A DNA stretch of 15,337 nucleotides from Hyphomicrobiales bacterium (GTDB lineage Bacteria > Pseudomonadota > Alphaproteobacteria > Parvibaculales > Parvibaculaceae): contig JAATFR010000309.1 of assembly GCA_015655095.1 (NCBI GenBank), forward strand, positions 1 through 15,337, in the 5' to 3' direction. Positions 6,646 through 13,089 of this stretch are shown here, in pieces. A program made the translations under genes and the position numbers. The notes under the pieces were generated by a model. It was not told the origin of the DNA. It was given only the letters and a program-made list of their open reading frames with translations, and made no database searches. How positions within the stretch are numbered: the first letter of the stretch is position 1; every line of letters starts with the position of its first letter.

Positions 6646-7860
6646 GTGGCATTGACGGCTGAGATTCTCGACAGGGACATGATGGACGCAACCGGGAGCG
6701 TCGTGCCTGCACGGCGTGAGGCGGCTGCGCGGGGGGCTACGCTCGCCCGTCTCGTGCTCACGGATTTCCGCTCCTACGCGCGCGCCGAGTTCAGCTTCGA
6801 CGGGCGGCCCGTGACGCTGACCGGCGACAATGGCGCGGGCAAGACCAATCTGCTTGAAGCCATCTCCCTGCTGTCGCCTGGACGCGGCCTGCGCGGGGTG
6901 CCCTACGCGGATCTGGCGCGCGCCCAGGGCGCGGGCGGATGGGCGGTCGCAGCGGCGCTGGAAACAAGATGGGGTCCCTTGCGCATCGGCACAGGCATCG
7001 AGCCGCACAAGGCCGAAACGGCGCGCTCTCGCGCCGTGCGCATTGATGGCGAGGCCGCGACAGGCTCAGGCGCGCTGGCCGATCACCTGCGCATCGTCTG
7101 GCTGACGCCCGCCATGGACCGGCTGTTTGTGGAAGCGGCGGGAGAACGGCGACGTTTCCTCGACCGGATCGTGATGGGTTTCGACCCCGCCCATGGCCGG
7201 CGGGCCAATGCCTATGAGCGAGCCCTGCGCGAACGGAACCGGCTGCTGGCTGACAATGTGCGCGAACCCGGCTGGCTTTCCGGCCTTGAAGAACAGATGG
7301 CCGAGCACGGGGTGGCCCTGGCGGCGGCGCGGGTGGAAACCGTCGCCCGGCTCAAAGGCGCTTTCGAGGTGGCAACCCAGGGCGCGTTTCCCCGGGCCGC
7401 CATCACCATAGCAGGCACGCTGGAAGCGGACCTGGCTGAACATGCCGCCGTCGAGGTCGAGGACCGGTTTCTCAGGCGCCTCGCCGAAACGCGCGCGCGC
7501 GATGCCGCCGCGGGACGCAGCCTCGAAGGGCCGCACCGCAGCGACCTCCTTGTGCGCCACGCCGCCAAGGATCAGGAAGCGCGCCTGTGCTCGACCGGCG
7601 AACAGAAGGCGCTGCTGATCGGCATCGCGCTTGCCAATGCCCGGCTGCTGGCCGCGCGCGGACATCCGCCGCTGCTGCTGCTGGACGAGGTGGCCGCCCA
7701 CCTCGACGAGACGCGGCGCGCGGCGCTGTTCGATGAGATTGTTGAATTGGGCCTTCAGGCCTTCATGACGGGAACCGACCGGGCGCTTTTTACCGCCTTC
7801 GGCTCCCGTGCCCAGGGGTTTTGCGTCGAACGCTCGACGGCCACCCCGCTGGATGATTGA
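6646..7860 (+). CDS. recF: DNA replication and repair protein RecF
   Basis: SMC/ABC-type ATPase that, with RecO and RecR, loads RecA onto gapped DNA. With GTG 6646 it is 404 residues. The conserved start RLVLTDFRSY is at 35-44, Walker A GDNGAGKTN at 60-68, the LTPAMDRLFVE region at 153-163, the ABC signature CSTGEQKALL at 315-324 and Walker B LLLLDEVAAHLDE at 343-355. The first ~34 residues precede the usual family start and look unconserved. Alternative starts are TTG 6652 (GGAG five bases upstream), ATG 6679 and ATG 6682 (AGGGA just upstream); I cannot decide among them. It lies 24 bases after dnaN and 48 before gyrB, consistent with the classic dnaN-recF-gyrB order. Confidence 0.95.
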   Translation: MALTAEILDRDMMDATGSVVPARREAAARGATLARLVLTDFRSYARAEFSFDGRPVTLTGDNGAGKTNLLEAISLLSPGRGLRGVPYADLARAQGAGGWAVAAALETRWGPLRIGTGIEPHKAETARSRAVRIDGEAATGSGALADHLRIVWLTPAMDRLFVEAAGERRRFLDRIVMGFDPAHGRRANAYERALRERNRLLADNVREPGWLSGLEEQMAEHGVALAAARVETVARLKGAFEVATQGAFPRAAITIAGTLEADLAEHAAVEVEDRFLRRLAETRARDAAAGRSLEGPHRSDLLVRHAAKDQEARLCSTGEQKALLIGIALANARLLAARGHPPLLLLDEVAAHLDETRRAALFDEIVELGLQAFMTGTDRALFTAFGSRAQGFCVERSTATPLDD

Positions 7861-7908
7861 TGAGGCCGGGTATGCCCTCAGGCTGCCCGCCCCAGAGGAA
7901 AGACGACC

Positions 7909-10359
7909 ATGAGCGATATTGAGACCGAACCGCACGACGACAATGAATATGGTGCCGAGTCGATCAAGGTTCTCAAGGGCCTCGATGCTGTGCGCAAGCG
8001 CCCCGGCATGTATATCGGCGATACGGATGATGGCTCGGGCCTGCATCACATGGTGTATGAGGTCGTGGACAACTCCATCGATGAGGCGCTGGCGGGCTAT
8101 TGCAACGCCGTGAAGGTGTGCCTCAATGCCGACGGCTCGGTGACGGTGAGCGACAATGGCCGCGGCATCCCCACCGACATCCACAAGGGCGAAGGCGTGT
8201 CGGCGGCCGAAGTCATCATGACCCAGCTTCATGCGGGTGGTAAGTTCGACCAGAACTCCTACAAGGTCTCGGGCGGCCTCCATGGCGTGGGCGTCTCCGT
8301 GGTCAACGCCCTTTCCGACTGGCTGGAAATGCGCATCTGGCGTGGCGGCAAGGCGCATTTCCTGCGTTTTGAAAACGGCGTGCCTGTCTCACCCCTGATC
8401 GTGACCGGGGAAGCGGGCCTCGACGAGGAAGGAAAGCCGCGCACCGGCACCGAAATCACCTTCCACGCCTCAGAAGCCACCTTTACCAAGACCGAATATG
8501 ATTACGGCACGCTGGAGCACCGGCTGCGCGAACTGGCGTTCCTCAACTCCGGGGTCAAGATCCAGTTGACCGACGCCCGCGGGGTCGAAACCAAAACAGT
8601 CGATCTGTGGTACGACGGCGGGCTTGAGGCCTTTGTGCGCTATCTCGACCGGACCAAGGCGGCCCTGATCCCGAACCCCATCACCATCAAGTCCGAGCGC
8701 GACGGCATCGTGGTCGAGGTCGCCATGTGGTGGAACGACAGCTACCACGAGAATGTGCTGTGTTTTACCAACAATATCCCGCAGCGCGATGGCGGCACCC
8801 ATCTCGCAGGCTTCCGGGGCGCGCTGACCCGCGTGGTCAATAATTACGCAACCAGCACAGGCCTTGCGAAAAAGGAAAAGGTGTCGCTGACCGGCGATGA
8901 CGCTCGCGAGGGCCTGACCTGCGTCTTGTCAGTGAAGGTGCCTGATCCGAAATTTTCCTCCCAGACCAAGGACAAGCTGGTTTCCTCGGAAGTGCGCACG
9001 GTGGTCGAAGGCCTCGTCAACGAGACGCTCAGCGCCTGGTTTGAGGAGCACCCCGGCGAGGCCCGCCTGATCGTCATGAAGGTGGCGGAAGCCGCCGCAG
9101 CCCGGGAAGCCGCCCGCAAGGCGCGTGAGCTGACGCGGCGCAAGGGTGTGCTGGAAATCTCCTCGTTGCCTGGCAAGCTTGCCGACTGTCAGGAACGCGA
9201 CCCCGCCAAATCGGAAATCTTTATCGTCGAGGGCGACTCCGCCGGCGGCTCCGCCAAGCAGGGGCGCGACCGCTCCAATCAGGCGGTGCTGCCGCTCCGG
9301 GGCAAAATCCTGAACGTGGAGCGGGCGCGCTTCGACAAGATGCTCGGCTCCGAACAGATCGGCACGCTGATCATGGCGCTTGGCACCGGCATCGGGCGGG
9401 AAGATTTCAACATCGACAAACTGCGCTACCACAAGATCATCATTATGACCGACGCCGACGTGGACGGCGCGCATATCCGCACCCTGCTGCTTACTTTCTT
9501 CTACCGGCAGATGCCCGAGATCATCGAGCGCGGACATCTCTATATTGCCCAGCCGCCGCTCTACAAGGTGCGGCGCGGCCAGTCGGAAACCTATCTGAAG
9601 GACGAGCGCGCGCTTGAAGATTATCTGCTGGCCCAGGGGCTTTCGGACATGGTGCTGACGCTCCATGACGGCTCCCAGCGGGCGGGTGAGGATCTGCGCG
9701 ACATTATCGAAAAGGCGCGGGCGGCAAGGACGATCCTGCACAGCCTGCCGACAAAATATCCCCGCTTTGTGGTGGAGCAGGCGGCCATCGCAGGCGCGCT
9801 CAACCCCGAGGCCCATGGCGATGCGGCCCAGGCTGAAGCTGTAGCCAACCGCATGGCCGAGCGTCTCGACCTTCTGTCGGATGAAACCGAAGGCGGCTGG
9901 AGCGGCACGCCAACCGAGGATGGCGGCCTGCGCTTCATGCGCGAGCTGCGCGGCGTTGCGGAGGATCTGTTGATTGATGGTCCGCTGATCAGCAGTTCCG
10001 AGGCGCGCCGCCTGAACCAGATGCACGAGCATCTGCAGGAAGTGTATGGCCGGGTTGCCATTCTCCGGCGCAAGGAGGATACCCACGAAATCCGCTCTCC
10101 CTCGCAATTGCTCGATGCCGTGTTCGCGGCGGGCCAGAAGGGCGTCGCCATGCAGCGCTACAAAGGCCTTGGCGAAATGAACCCCAATCAGCTCTGGGAA
10201 ACCACGCTGGACCGCAATGTGCGCTCCTTGCTTCAGGTGCGGATACGCCAGCTTGACGAGGCTGATGACCTGTTCGTCAAACTGATGGGCGACGTGGTTG
10301 AGCCCCGCCGCAACTTCATCATTGATAATGCGTTGAGCGTGTCCAACCTCGACATCTGA
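7909..10359 (+). CDS. gyrB: DNA gyrase subunit B
   Basis: ATPase and TOPRIM subunit of gyrase, which with GyrA introduces negative supercoils. It is 816 residues, the usual size for GyrB without the E. coli-type insertion. The GHKL ATP site shows EVVDNSIDEAL (catalytic Glu51, Asn55), DNGRGIP (82-88) and GGLHGVGVS (122-130). The TOPRIM domain has IVEGDSAGG (Glu441) and MTDADVDGAHIRTLLLTFFYR with Asp515 and Asp517 of the DxD metal site; PLRGKILNVE lies between. The C-terminal part includes QRYKGLGEMNP. TFFYRQMPEIIERGHLYIAQPPLYK favours GyrB over ParE, as does the position next to recF. ATG 7909 has GAGGAAAG (7895-7902) as its ribosome binding site. A hairpin follows the stop. Confidence 0.98.
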   Translation: MSDIETEPHDDNEYGAESIKVLKGLDAVRKRPGMYIGDTDDGSGLHHMVYEVVDNSIDEALAGYCNAVKVCLNADGSVTVSDNGRGIPTDIHKGEGVSAAEVIMTQLHAGGKFDQNSYKVSGGLHGVGVSVVNALSDWLEMRIWRGGKAHFLRFENGVPVSPLIVTGEAGLDEEGKPRTGTEITFHASEATFTKTEYDYGTLEHRLRELAFLNSGVKIQLTDARGVETKTVDLWYDGGLEAFVRYLDRTKAALIPNPITIKSERDGIVVEVAMWWNDSYHENVLCFTNNIPQRDGGTHLAGFRGALTRVVNNYATSTGLAKKEKVSLTGDDAREGLTCVLSVKVPDPKFSSQTKDKLVSSEVRTVVEGLVNETLSAWFEEHPGEARLIVMKVAEAAAAREAARKARELTRRKGVLEISSLPGKLADCQERDPAKSEIFIVEGDSAGGSAKQGRDRSNQAVLPLRGKILNVERARFDKMLGSEQIGTLIMALGTGIGREDFNIDKLRYHKIIIMTDADVDGAHIRTLLLTFFYRQMPEIIERGHLYIAQPPLYKVRRGQSETYLKDERALEDYLLAQGLSDMVLTLHDGSQRAGEDLRDIIEKARAARTILHSLPTKYPRFVVEQAAIAGALNPEAHGDAAQAEAVANRMAERLDLLSDETEGGWSGTPTEDGGLRFMRELRGVAEDLLIDGPLISSSEARRLNQMHEHLQEVYGRVAILRRKEDTHEIRSPSQLLDAVFAAGQKGVAMQRYKGLGEMNPNQLWETTLDRNVRSLLQVRIRQLDEADDLFVKLMGDVVEPRRNFIIDNALSVSNLDI

Positions 10360-10365
10360 CGGCGA

Positions 10366-10393
10366 AGACACCCGGGCATATCCCCGGGTGTCT
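10366..10393. terminator. Hairpin between convergent gyrB and the tetR-type gene
   Basis: AGACACCCGGG (10366-10376) pairs with CCCGGGTGTCT (10383-10393) in a perfect 11-bp stem with a CATATC loop. It starts 7 bases after the gyrB stop and 15 bases beyond the end of the opposing regulator gene, so it could terminate both transcripts. Neither strand has a U-run, so it is not a classic intrinsic terminator. Confidence 0.6.
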
Positions 10394-10407
10394 GATTCTG
10401 CCAGACA

Positions 10408-10992
10408 TCACCTTTTTCTCAGCACCATCAGAAACATTTCGGCCATGGACACGGCCTGCGTTTCAAGCGGGTCTGTATGATATTGCGCGATCAATACCGG
10501 GTTATGAAACTTCAGAAGCCCATCCATGAAAACCGGGGCCGTCGCGTCGGGGTCGCAGTCCGCGAATTCGCCAGACTCGATCCCTGAGCGGATGATCTCC
10601 GCCAGAAGCGAGGTCATGATCTCCCGATGATGTCGCGCCGCGGGCCAACGCTCGCGACTGGCCATTTCACAGATTTCATGCACCTTGTCGCCCGATGTGT
10701 GCTGACTGCGAATCTGGCGGTGAACTTCGAGCACGAACTCCCTGAGCTTTTTCGAGGCCTTGACTTTCCGTCTTGCGACGGCCTCGGCCAGACGCCGGGT
10801 TTCCTGCAGCCACAGCTCCGCCACGGCGTCCACGAGTTCATGCCGGGTGGGATAAAAACGATAGATATTCGCCGGCGACATTCCGCAGCCTTTGGCCACA
10901 TCGCTCATTGTTGTTTTGACATAACCATACTGTAGAAACTGTGCGCTCGCGGCTTCCAGTATGAGGTTTCTATTTTCCTCTGTTGTTTTCAT
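10408..10992 (-). CDS. TetR/AcrR-family transcriptional regulator
   Basis: A 194-residue one-component repressor-type protein. The N-terminal TetR DNA-binding domain is clear: NLILEAASAQFLQYGYVKTTMSDVAKGCGMSPANIYRFYPTRHEL contains the helix-turn-helix with the family's T-x(2)-D-V-A and YxxF/Y pattern. The C-terminal helical ligand/dimer domain is divergent, with no known ligand signature that I recognise. I chose ATG 10992 over ATG 11040, which adds 16 residues, because GAGGGGAGG lies about 10 bases upstream and MKTTEENRN is a normal TetR start; the upstream ATG falls inside an inverted repeat. It is divergent from the DUF1329 gene and convergent with gyrB. By the usual logic of divergent TetR genes it probably represses itself and the DUF1329 gene. 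The effector is unknown. Confidence 0.9.
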   Translation of the reverse strand: MKTTEENRNLILEAASAQFLQYGYVKTTMSDVAKGCGMSPANIYRFYPTRHELVDAVAELWLQETRRLAEAVARRKVKASKKLREFVLEVHRQIRSQHTSGDKVHEICEMASRERWPAARHHREIMTSLLAEIIRSGIESGEFADCDPDATAPVFMDGLLKFHNPVLIAQYHTDPLETQAVSMAEMFLMVLRKR

Positions 10993-11031
10993 CGCTTGGC
11001 GCCTCCCCTCGCCTGACGTGAAAGTGCGTGA

Positions 11032-11050
11032 TCTTAACATCGGATTAAGA
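11032..11050. promoter_or_regulatory. Inverted repeat TCTTAA-N7-TTAAGA (CtrA-like or operator half-sites)
   Basis: TCTTAA (11032-11037) and TTAAGA (11045-11050) are exact inverted repeats around CATCGGA. The core TTAA-N7-TTAA matches the full CtrA recognition pattern of alphaproteobacteria. It lies 40-58 bases upstream of the tetR-type start codon. It could instead be an operator of that regulator; the two readings are not distinguishable by eye. Confidence 0.45.
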
Positions 11051-11067
11051 GTTTTTGCATTTAGTTG

Positions 11068-11096
11068 CGTATGAACAGAGATTTGATGATTGACAA
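11068..11096 (-). promoter_or_regulatory. Promoter candidate for the tetR-type gene
   Basis: On the minus strand TTGTCA (11096-11091) is followed after exactly 17 bases by CATACG (11073-11068). The -35 has one mismatch to consensus and the -10 three. The -35 overlaps the TTGACA of the opposite promoter and the inverted repeat at 11080-11109. Confidence 0.4.
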
Positions 11097-11109
11097 AAAA
11101 TCATAAATC
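11080..11109. promoter_or_regulatory. Probable TetR operator overlapping divergent -35 elements
   Basis: GATTTGATGATT (11080-11091) and AATCATAAATC (11099-11109) form an inverted repeat, matching except for one unpaired base, around GACAAAA. A perfect plus-strand -35, TTGACA, sits at 11090-11095 inside it. Symmetry, size and location between a tetR-type gene and its divergent neighbour are what a TetR operator would look like; binding is inferred. Confidence 0.55.
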
Positions 11110-11119
11110 TCACTCATTA
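11090..11119 (+). promoter_or_regulatory. Promoter candidate for the DUF1329 gene
   Basis: TTGACA (11090-11095) is a perfect -35. The -10 region, about 11113-11119 (CTCATTA), is poor. The start would lie about 60 bases before the ATG at 11182. TTACGTAA (11161-11168) just upstream of the GGGAGG ribosome binding site is an additional perfect palindrome. Confidence 0.4.
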
Positions 11120-11181
11120 GACGTCACAAAAAGACGAACAAGGTTGCGTGCGGCCTTAAGTTACGTAATCGGGAGGTTTCC

Positions 11182-12567
11182 ATGAGATCAAGGATGAAGG
11201 TAGCCGGGCTGCGTCTGGCGTTAGGTGGTTTTGCGGCCGTCGCCGTCGCTGGCGTGGCCTGCGCCGCCGTGCCCGCCGACCAGGTGGCGCGTATCGGCCA
11301 GGACCTCACTCCTTTTGGCAGTGAAAAGGCCGGCGAGAAGACCCCGATCGGGGATGTGGGGGAGTGGACCGGCGGTCTTGCCTCCGTGCCGTCCAATGTG
11401 ACCTACAAGGCAGGTGACCATCTCGCCGACCCGTTCGCCAGCGACAAGATCGAGTACACGATCACGGGTGCGAATGCCGACAAATACAAGGACTACCTCA
11501 ACGCAGGCCATCTGGCGCTGCTGAAGCAGTATTCCGACTACAAGATGAACGTCTACCAGTCTCGCCGCACCTGTGCGCAGCCCGAAGCCGTCTACAAGGC
11601 GACGAAGAACAACGCGGCCATCGGCGAACTCATCGGCGGCGGCAATGGCGTCGGCAAGGCCATCCTCGGCCTCCCGTTCCCCATTCCCAACAATGCGCTT
11701 GAAATCGTCTGGAACCATCTTCTGCGTTACCGTTCATTCAAGGCGACGCGTCAGTATGCTTTTGCGCCGGTAACCCAGAGCGGCGATTACACGCTCAGCA
11801 AGGTGCAGGACGAAGCGATCATCCAGTGGGCTGATCCGACCAAGAAGTCTGCTGAAGACCTGAACAACATCTCGCTCTATTACATCCAGAACACGATCGC
11901 CCCCGCCCGCGTGGCCGGCAACGTTATTCTGGTGTACGAGAGCATCAATGCGCAGGTCCATCCCCGTCAGGCCTGGCAGTACAGCCCCGGCACCCGCCGC
12001 GTGCGCCGCGCGCCAACCATATCCTATGACAACCCCGGCACGAACTCGGACGGCCTGACCACCTCTGACGCCTTTGACGGCTACAATGGCGCGCCGGACC
12101 GTTATGACTGGTCCGTGGTTGGCATCGCTCCCAAGATTGTCGCCGCCAACGCCTTCAAGGCGGAAGTGACGCCCTACAAGGACTATCTCCAGCAGCAGCA
12201 TCTCAATCAGGATGCCATTCGTTACGAATTGCGTCGTAGCTGGGAAGTCCGGGCAACGCTCAAGCCTGATCAGCGCCATGTGTATGCCCGTCGCGACATG
12301 TACCAGGACGAGGATGGCTGGCAGGTCACGGGCACCGATCTTTATGACGGCCGCGGTCAGCTCTGGCGGACCCAGGAAATCCAGATGATCCAGCGCTACA
12401 ATGTCCCTTCCTGCGGACAGGCGACAGAAGCCGTCTATGACCTTCAGGCAGGCCGCTACCTTGCTATGACGATGCAGAATGAAGAGCCCCCGGCGAACTA
12501 TTTCGCCGACGAGCTCGACGTCAATCGCTATACGCCGGGAGCCCTGCGCCAGCTTGGCGTGCGTTAA
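11182..12567 (+). CDS. Exported DUF1329-family protein
   Basis: A 461-residue protein I assign to the DUF1329 family of Gram-negative periplasmic or outer-membrane-associated proteins, predicted to have a lipoprotein-carrier (LolB-like) fold and of unsettled function. Residues 1-29 are a signal peptide (basic MRSRMK, hydrophobic core, then VACAA); the Cys at 27 lacks a good lipobox, so type I cleavage is more likely. Supporting family features are ARIGQDLTPFGSEKAG soon after the signal, IPNNALEIVWNHLLRYR (about 168-184), HPRQAWQYSPGTRRVRRAP (about 265-283), DRYDWSVVG and the aromatic-rich C-terminal half with RRDMYQDEDGW. GGGAGG (11171-11176) precedes ATG 11182. DUF1329 genes commonly sit with DUF1302 and RND-exporter genes; none are here. 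Likely controlled by the divergent TetR-type regulator. A strong terminator follows. Confidence 0.82.
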   Translation: MRSRMKVAGLRLALGGFAAVAVAGVACAAVPADQVARIGQDLTPFGSEKAGEKTPIGDVGEWTGGLASVPSNVTYKAGDHLADPFASDKIEYTITGANADKYKDYLNAGHLALLKQYSDYKMNVYQSRRTCAQPEAVYKATKNNAAIGELIGGGNGVGKAILGLPFPIPNNALEIVWNHLLRYRSFKATRQYAFAPVTQSGDYTLSKVQDEAIIQWADPTKKSAEDLNNISLYYIQNTIAPARVAGNVILVYESINAQVHPRQAWQYSPGTRRVRRAPTISYDNPGTNSDGLTTSDAFDGYNGAPDRYDWSVVGIAPKIVAANAFKAEVTPYKDYLQQQHLNQDAIRYELRRSWEVRATLKPDQRHVYARRDMYQDEDGWQVTGTDLYDGRGQLWRTQEIQMIQRYNVPSCGQATEAVYDLQAGRYLAMTMQNEEPPANYFADELDVNRYTPGALRQLGVR

Positions 12568-12593
12568 CCCTCCACGTGTTACCACGCATACTG

Positions 12594-12626
12594 AGCGGAC
12601 CGGTCTTACGATCGGTCCGCTTTTTT
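12594..12626 (+). terminator. Strong intrinsic terminator of the DUF1329 gene
   Basis: AGCGGACCG (12594-12602) pairs with CGGTCCGCT (12613-12621) in a 9-bp GC-rich stem with a 10-base loop, followed directly by a run of T. It is 26 bases after the DUF1329 stop and the most classical rho-independent terminator in the window. It shows the DUF1329 gene to be a single-gene transcript. Confidence 0.88.
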
Positions 12627-12671
12627 ATTTGGCCCAGCCCTCATGAGGACTGCGCGCATGGAGGGAGCCGC

Positions 12672-13073
12672 CTAAAGCAGGTCCATCAGCATGGGAATCA
12701 GGGGTTCATCTGCGGGGGGCATGGGAAATTTCCGCAGATTGCGCGGGAATACCCATTTCAGGATCTGCCCTTCGCGACCAGTGGGCATACCCTCCCAGCG
12801 CCGGCACACATAAAGCGGCATCAGCAGGTGAAAATCTTCATAGGCATGGCTTGCGAAGGTAAAGGGCGAAAGGCAGGCGGCCTTGACCGTGATGCCCAGT
12901 TCCTCGTCCAGCTCCCGAATAAGGCAGGCCTCTGGACCTTCGTCCGGCTCGACCTTGCCGCCGGGAAACTCCCAGAGCCCCGCCAGCGTCTTTCCTTCCG
13001 GCCTCTGCGCAATCAGCACGCGCCCGTCGGTATCGACGAGGGCAACCGCCGCGACCAGCAGCAGGCGCTTCAC
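12672..13073 (-). CDS. mutT: MutT-type Nudix hydrolase (8-oxo-dGTP diphosphatase)
   Basis: A 133-residue Nudix enzyme, likely hydrolysing 8-oxo-dGTP to its monophosphate to sanitise the nucleotide pool. The Nudix box is complete at residues 39-61 (G39, E45, R53, E54, E57, E58, G60), preceded by LAGLWEFPGG (30-39), typical of MutT. After the box come the SPFTFASHAYEDFHLLMPLYVC strands and a Trp-containing end WVFPRNLRKF. I chose GTG 13073, giving VKRLLLVAAVALVD, because it matches the family start and has GGAG seven bases upstream; the longer frame to 13178 runs through argJ. It lies 16 bases beyond the argJ stop and is probably cotranscribed with it. It is complementary in function to MutM at the other end of the window. 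Confidence 0.93.
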   Translation of the reverse strand: MKRLLLVAAVALVDTDGRVLIAQRPEGKTLAGLWEFPGGKVEPDEGPEACLIRELDEELGITVKAACLSPFTFASHAYEDFHLLMPLYVCRRWEGMPTGREGQILKWVFPRNLRKFPMPPADEPLIPMLMDLL

Positions 13074-13089
13074 CGGATCGCTCCGGGCT

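Noticed and set aside
8929..10371. A 480-codon minus-strand open frame opposite gyrB
   Set aside because: gyrB is certain on the plus strand; the antisense product has no recognisable domains and fits codon-bias shadowing. The same applies to the 430-codon frame at 7066-8358 and the 249-codon frame at 5401-6150.
11199..11265. Lipoprotein signal on the DUF1329 protein
   Set aside because: The Cys at residue 27 is preceded by G-V-A, which lacks the usual Leu-type residue at -3, so a type I signal peptide is the better reading.
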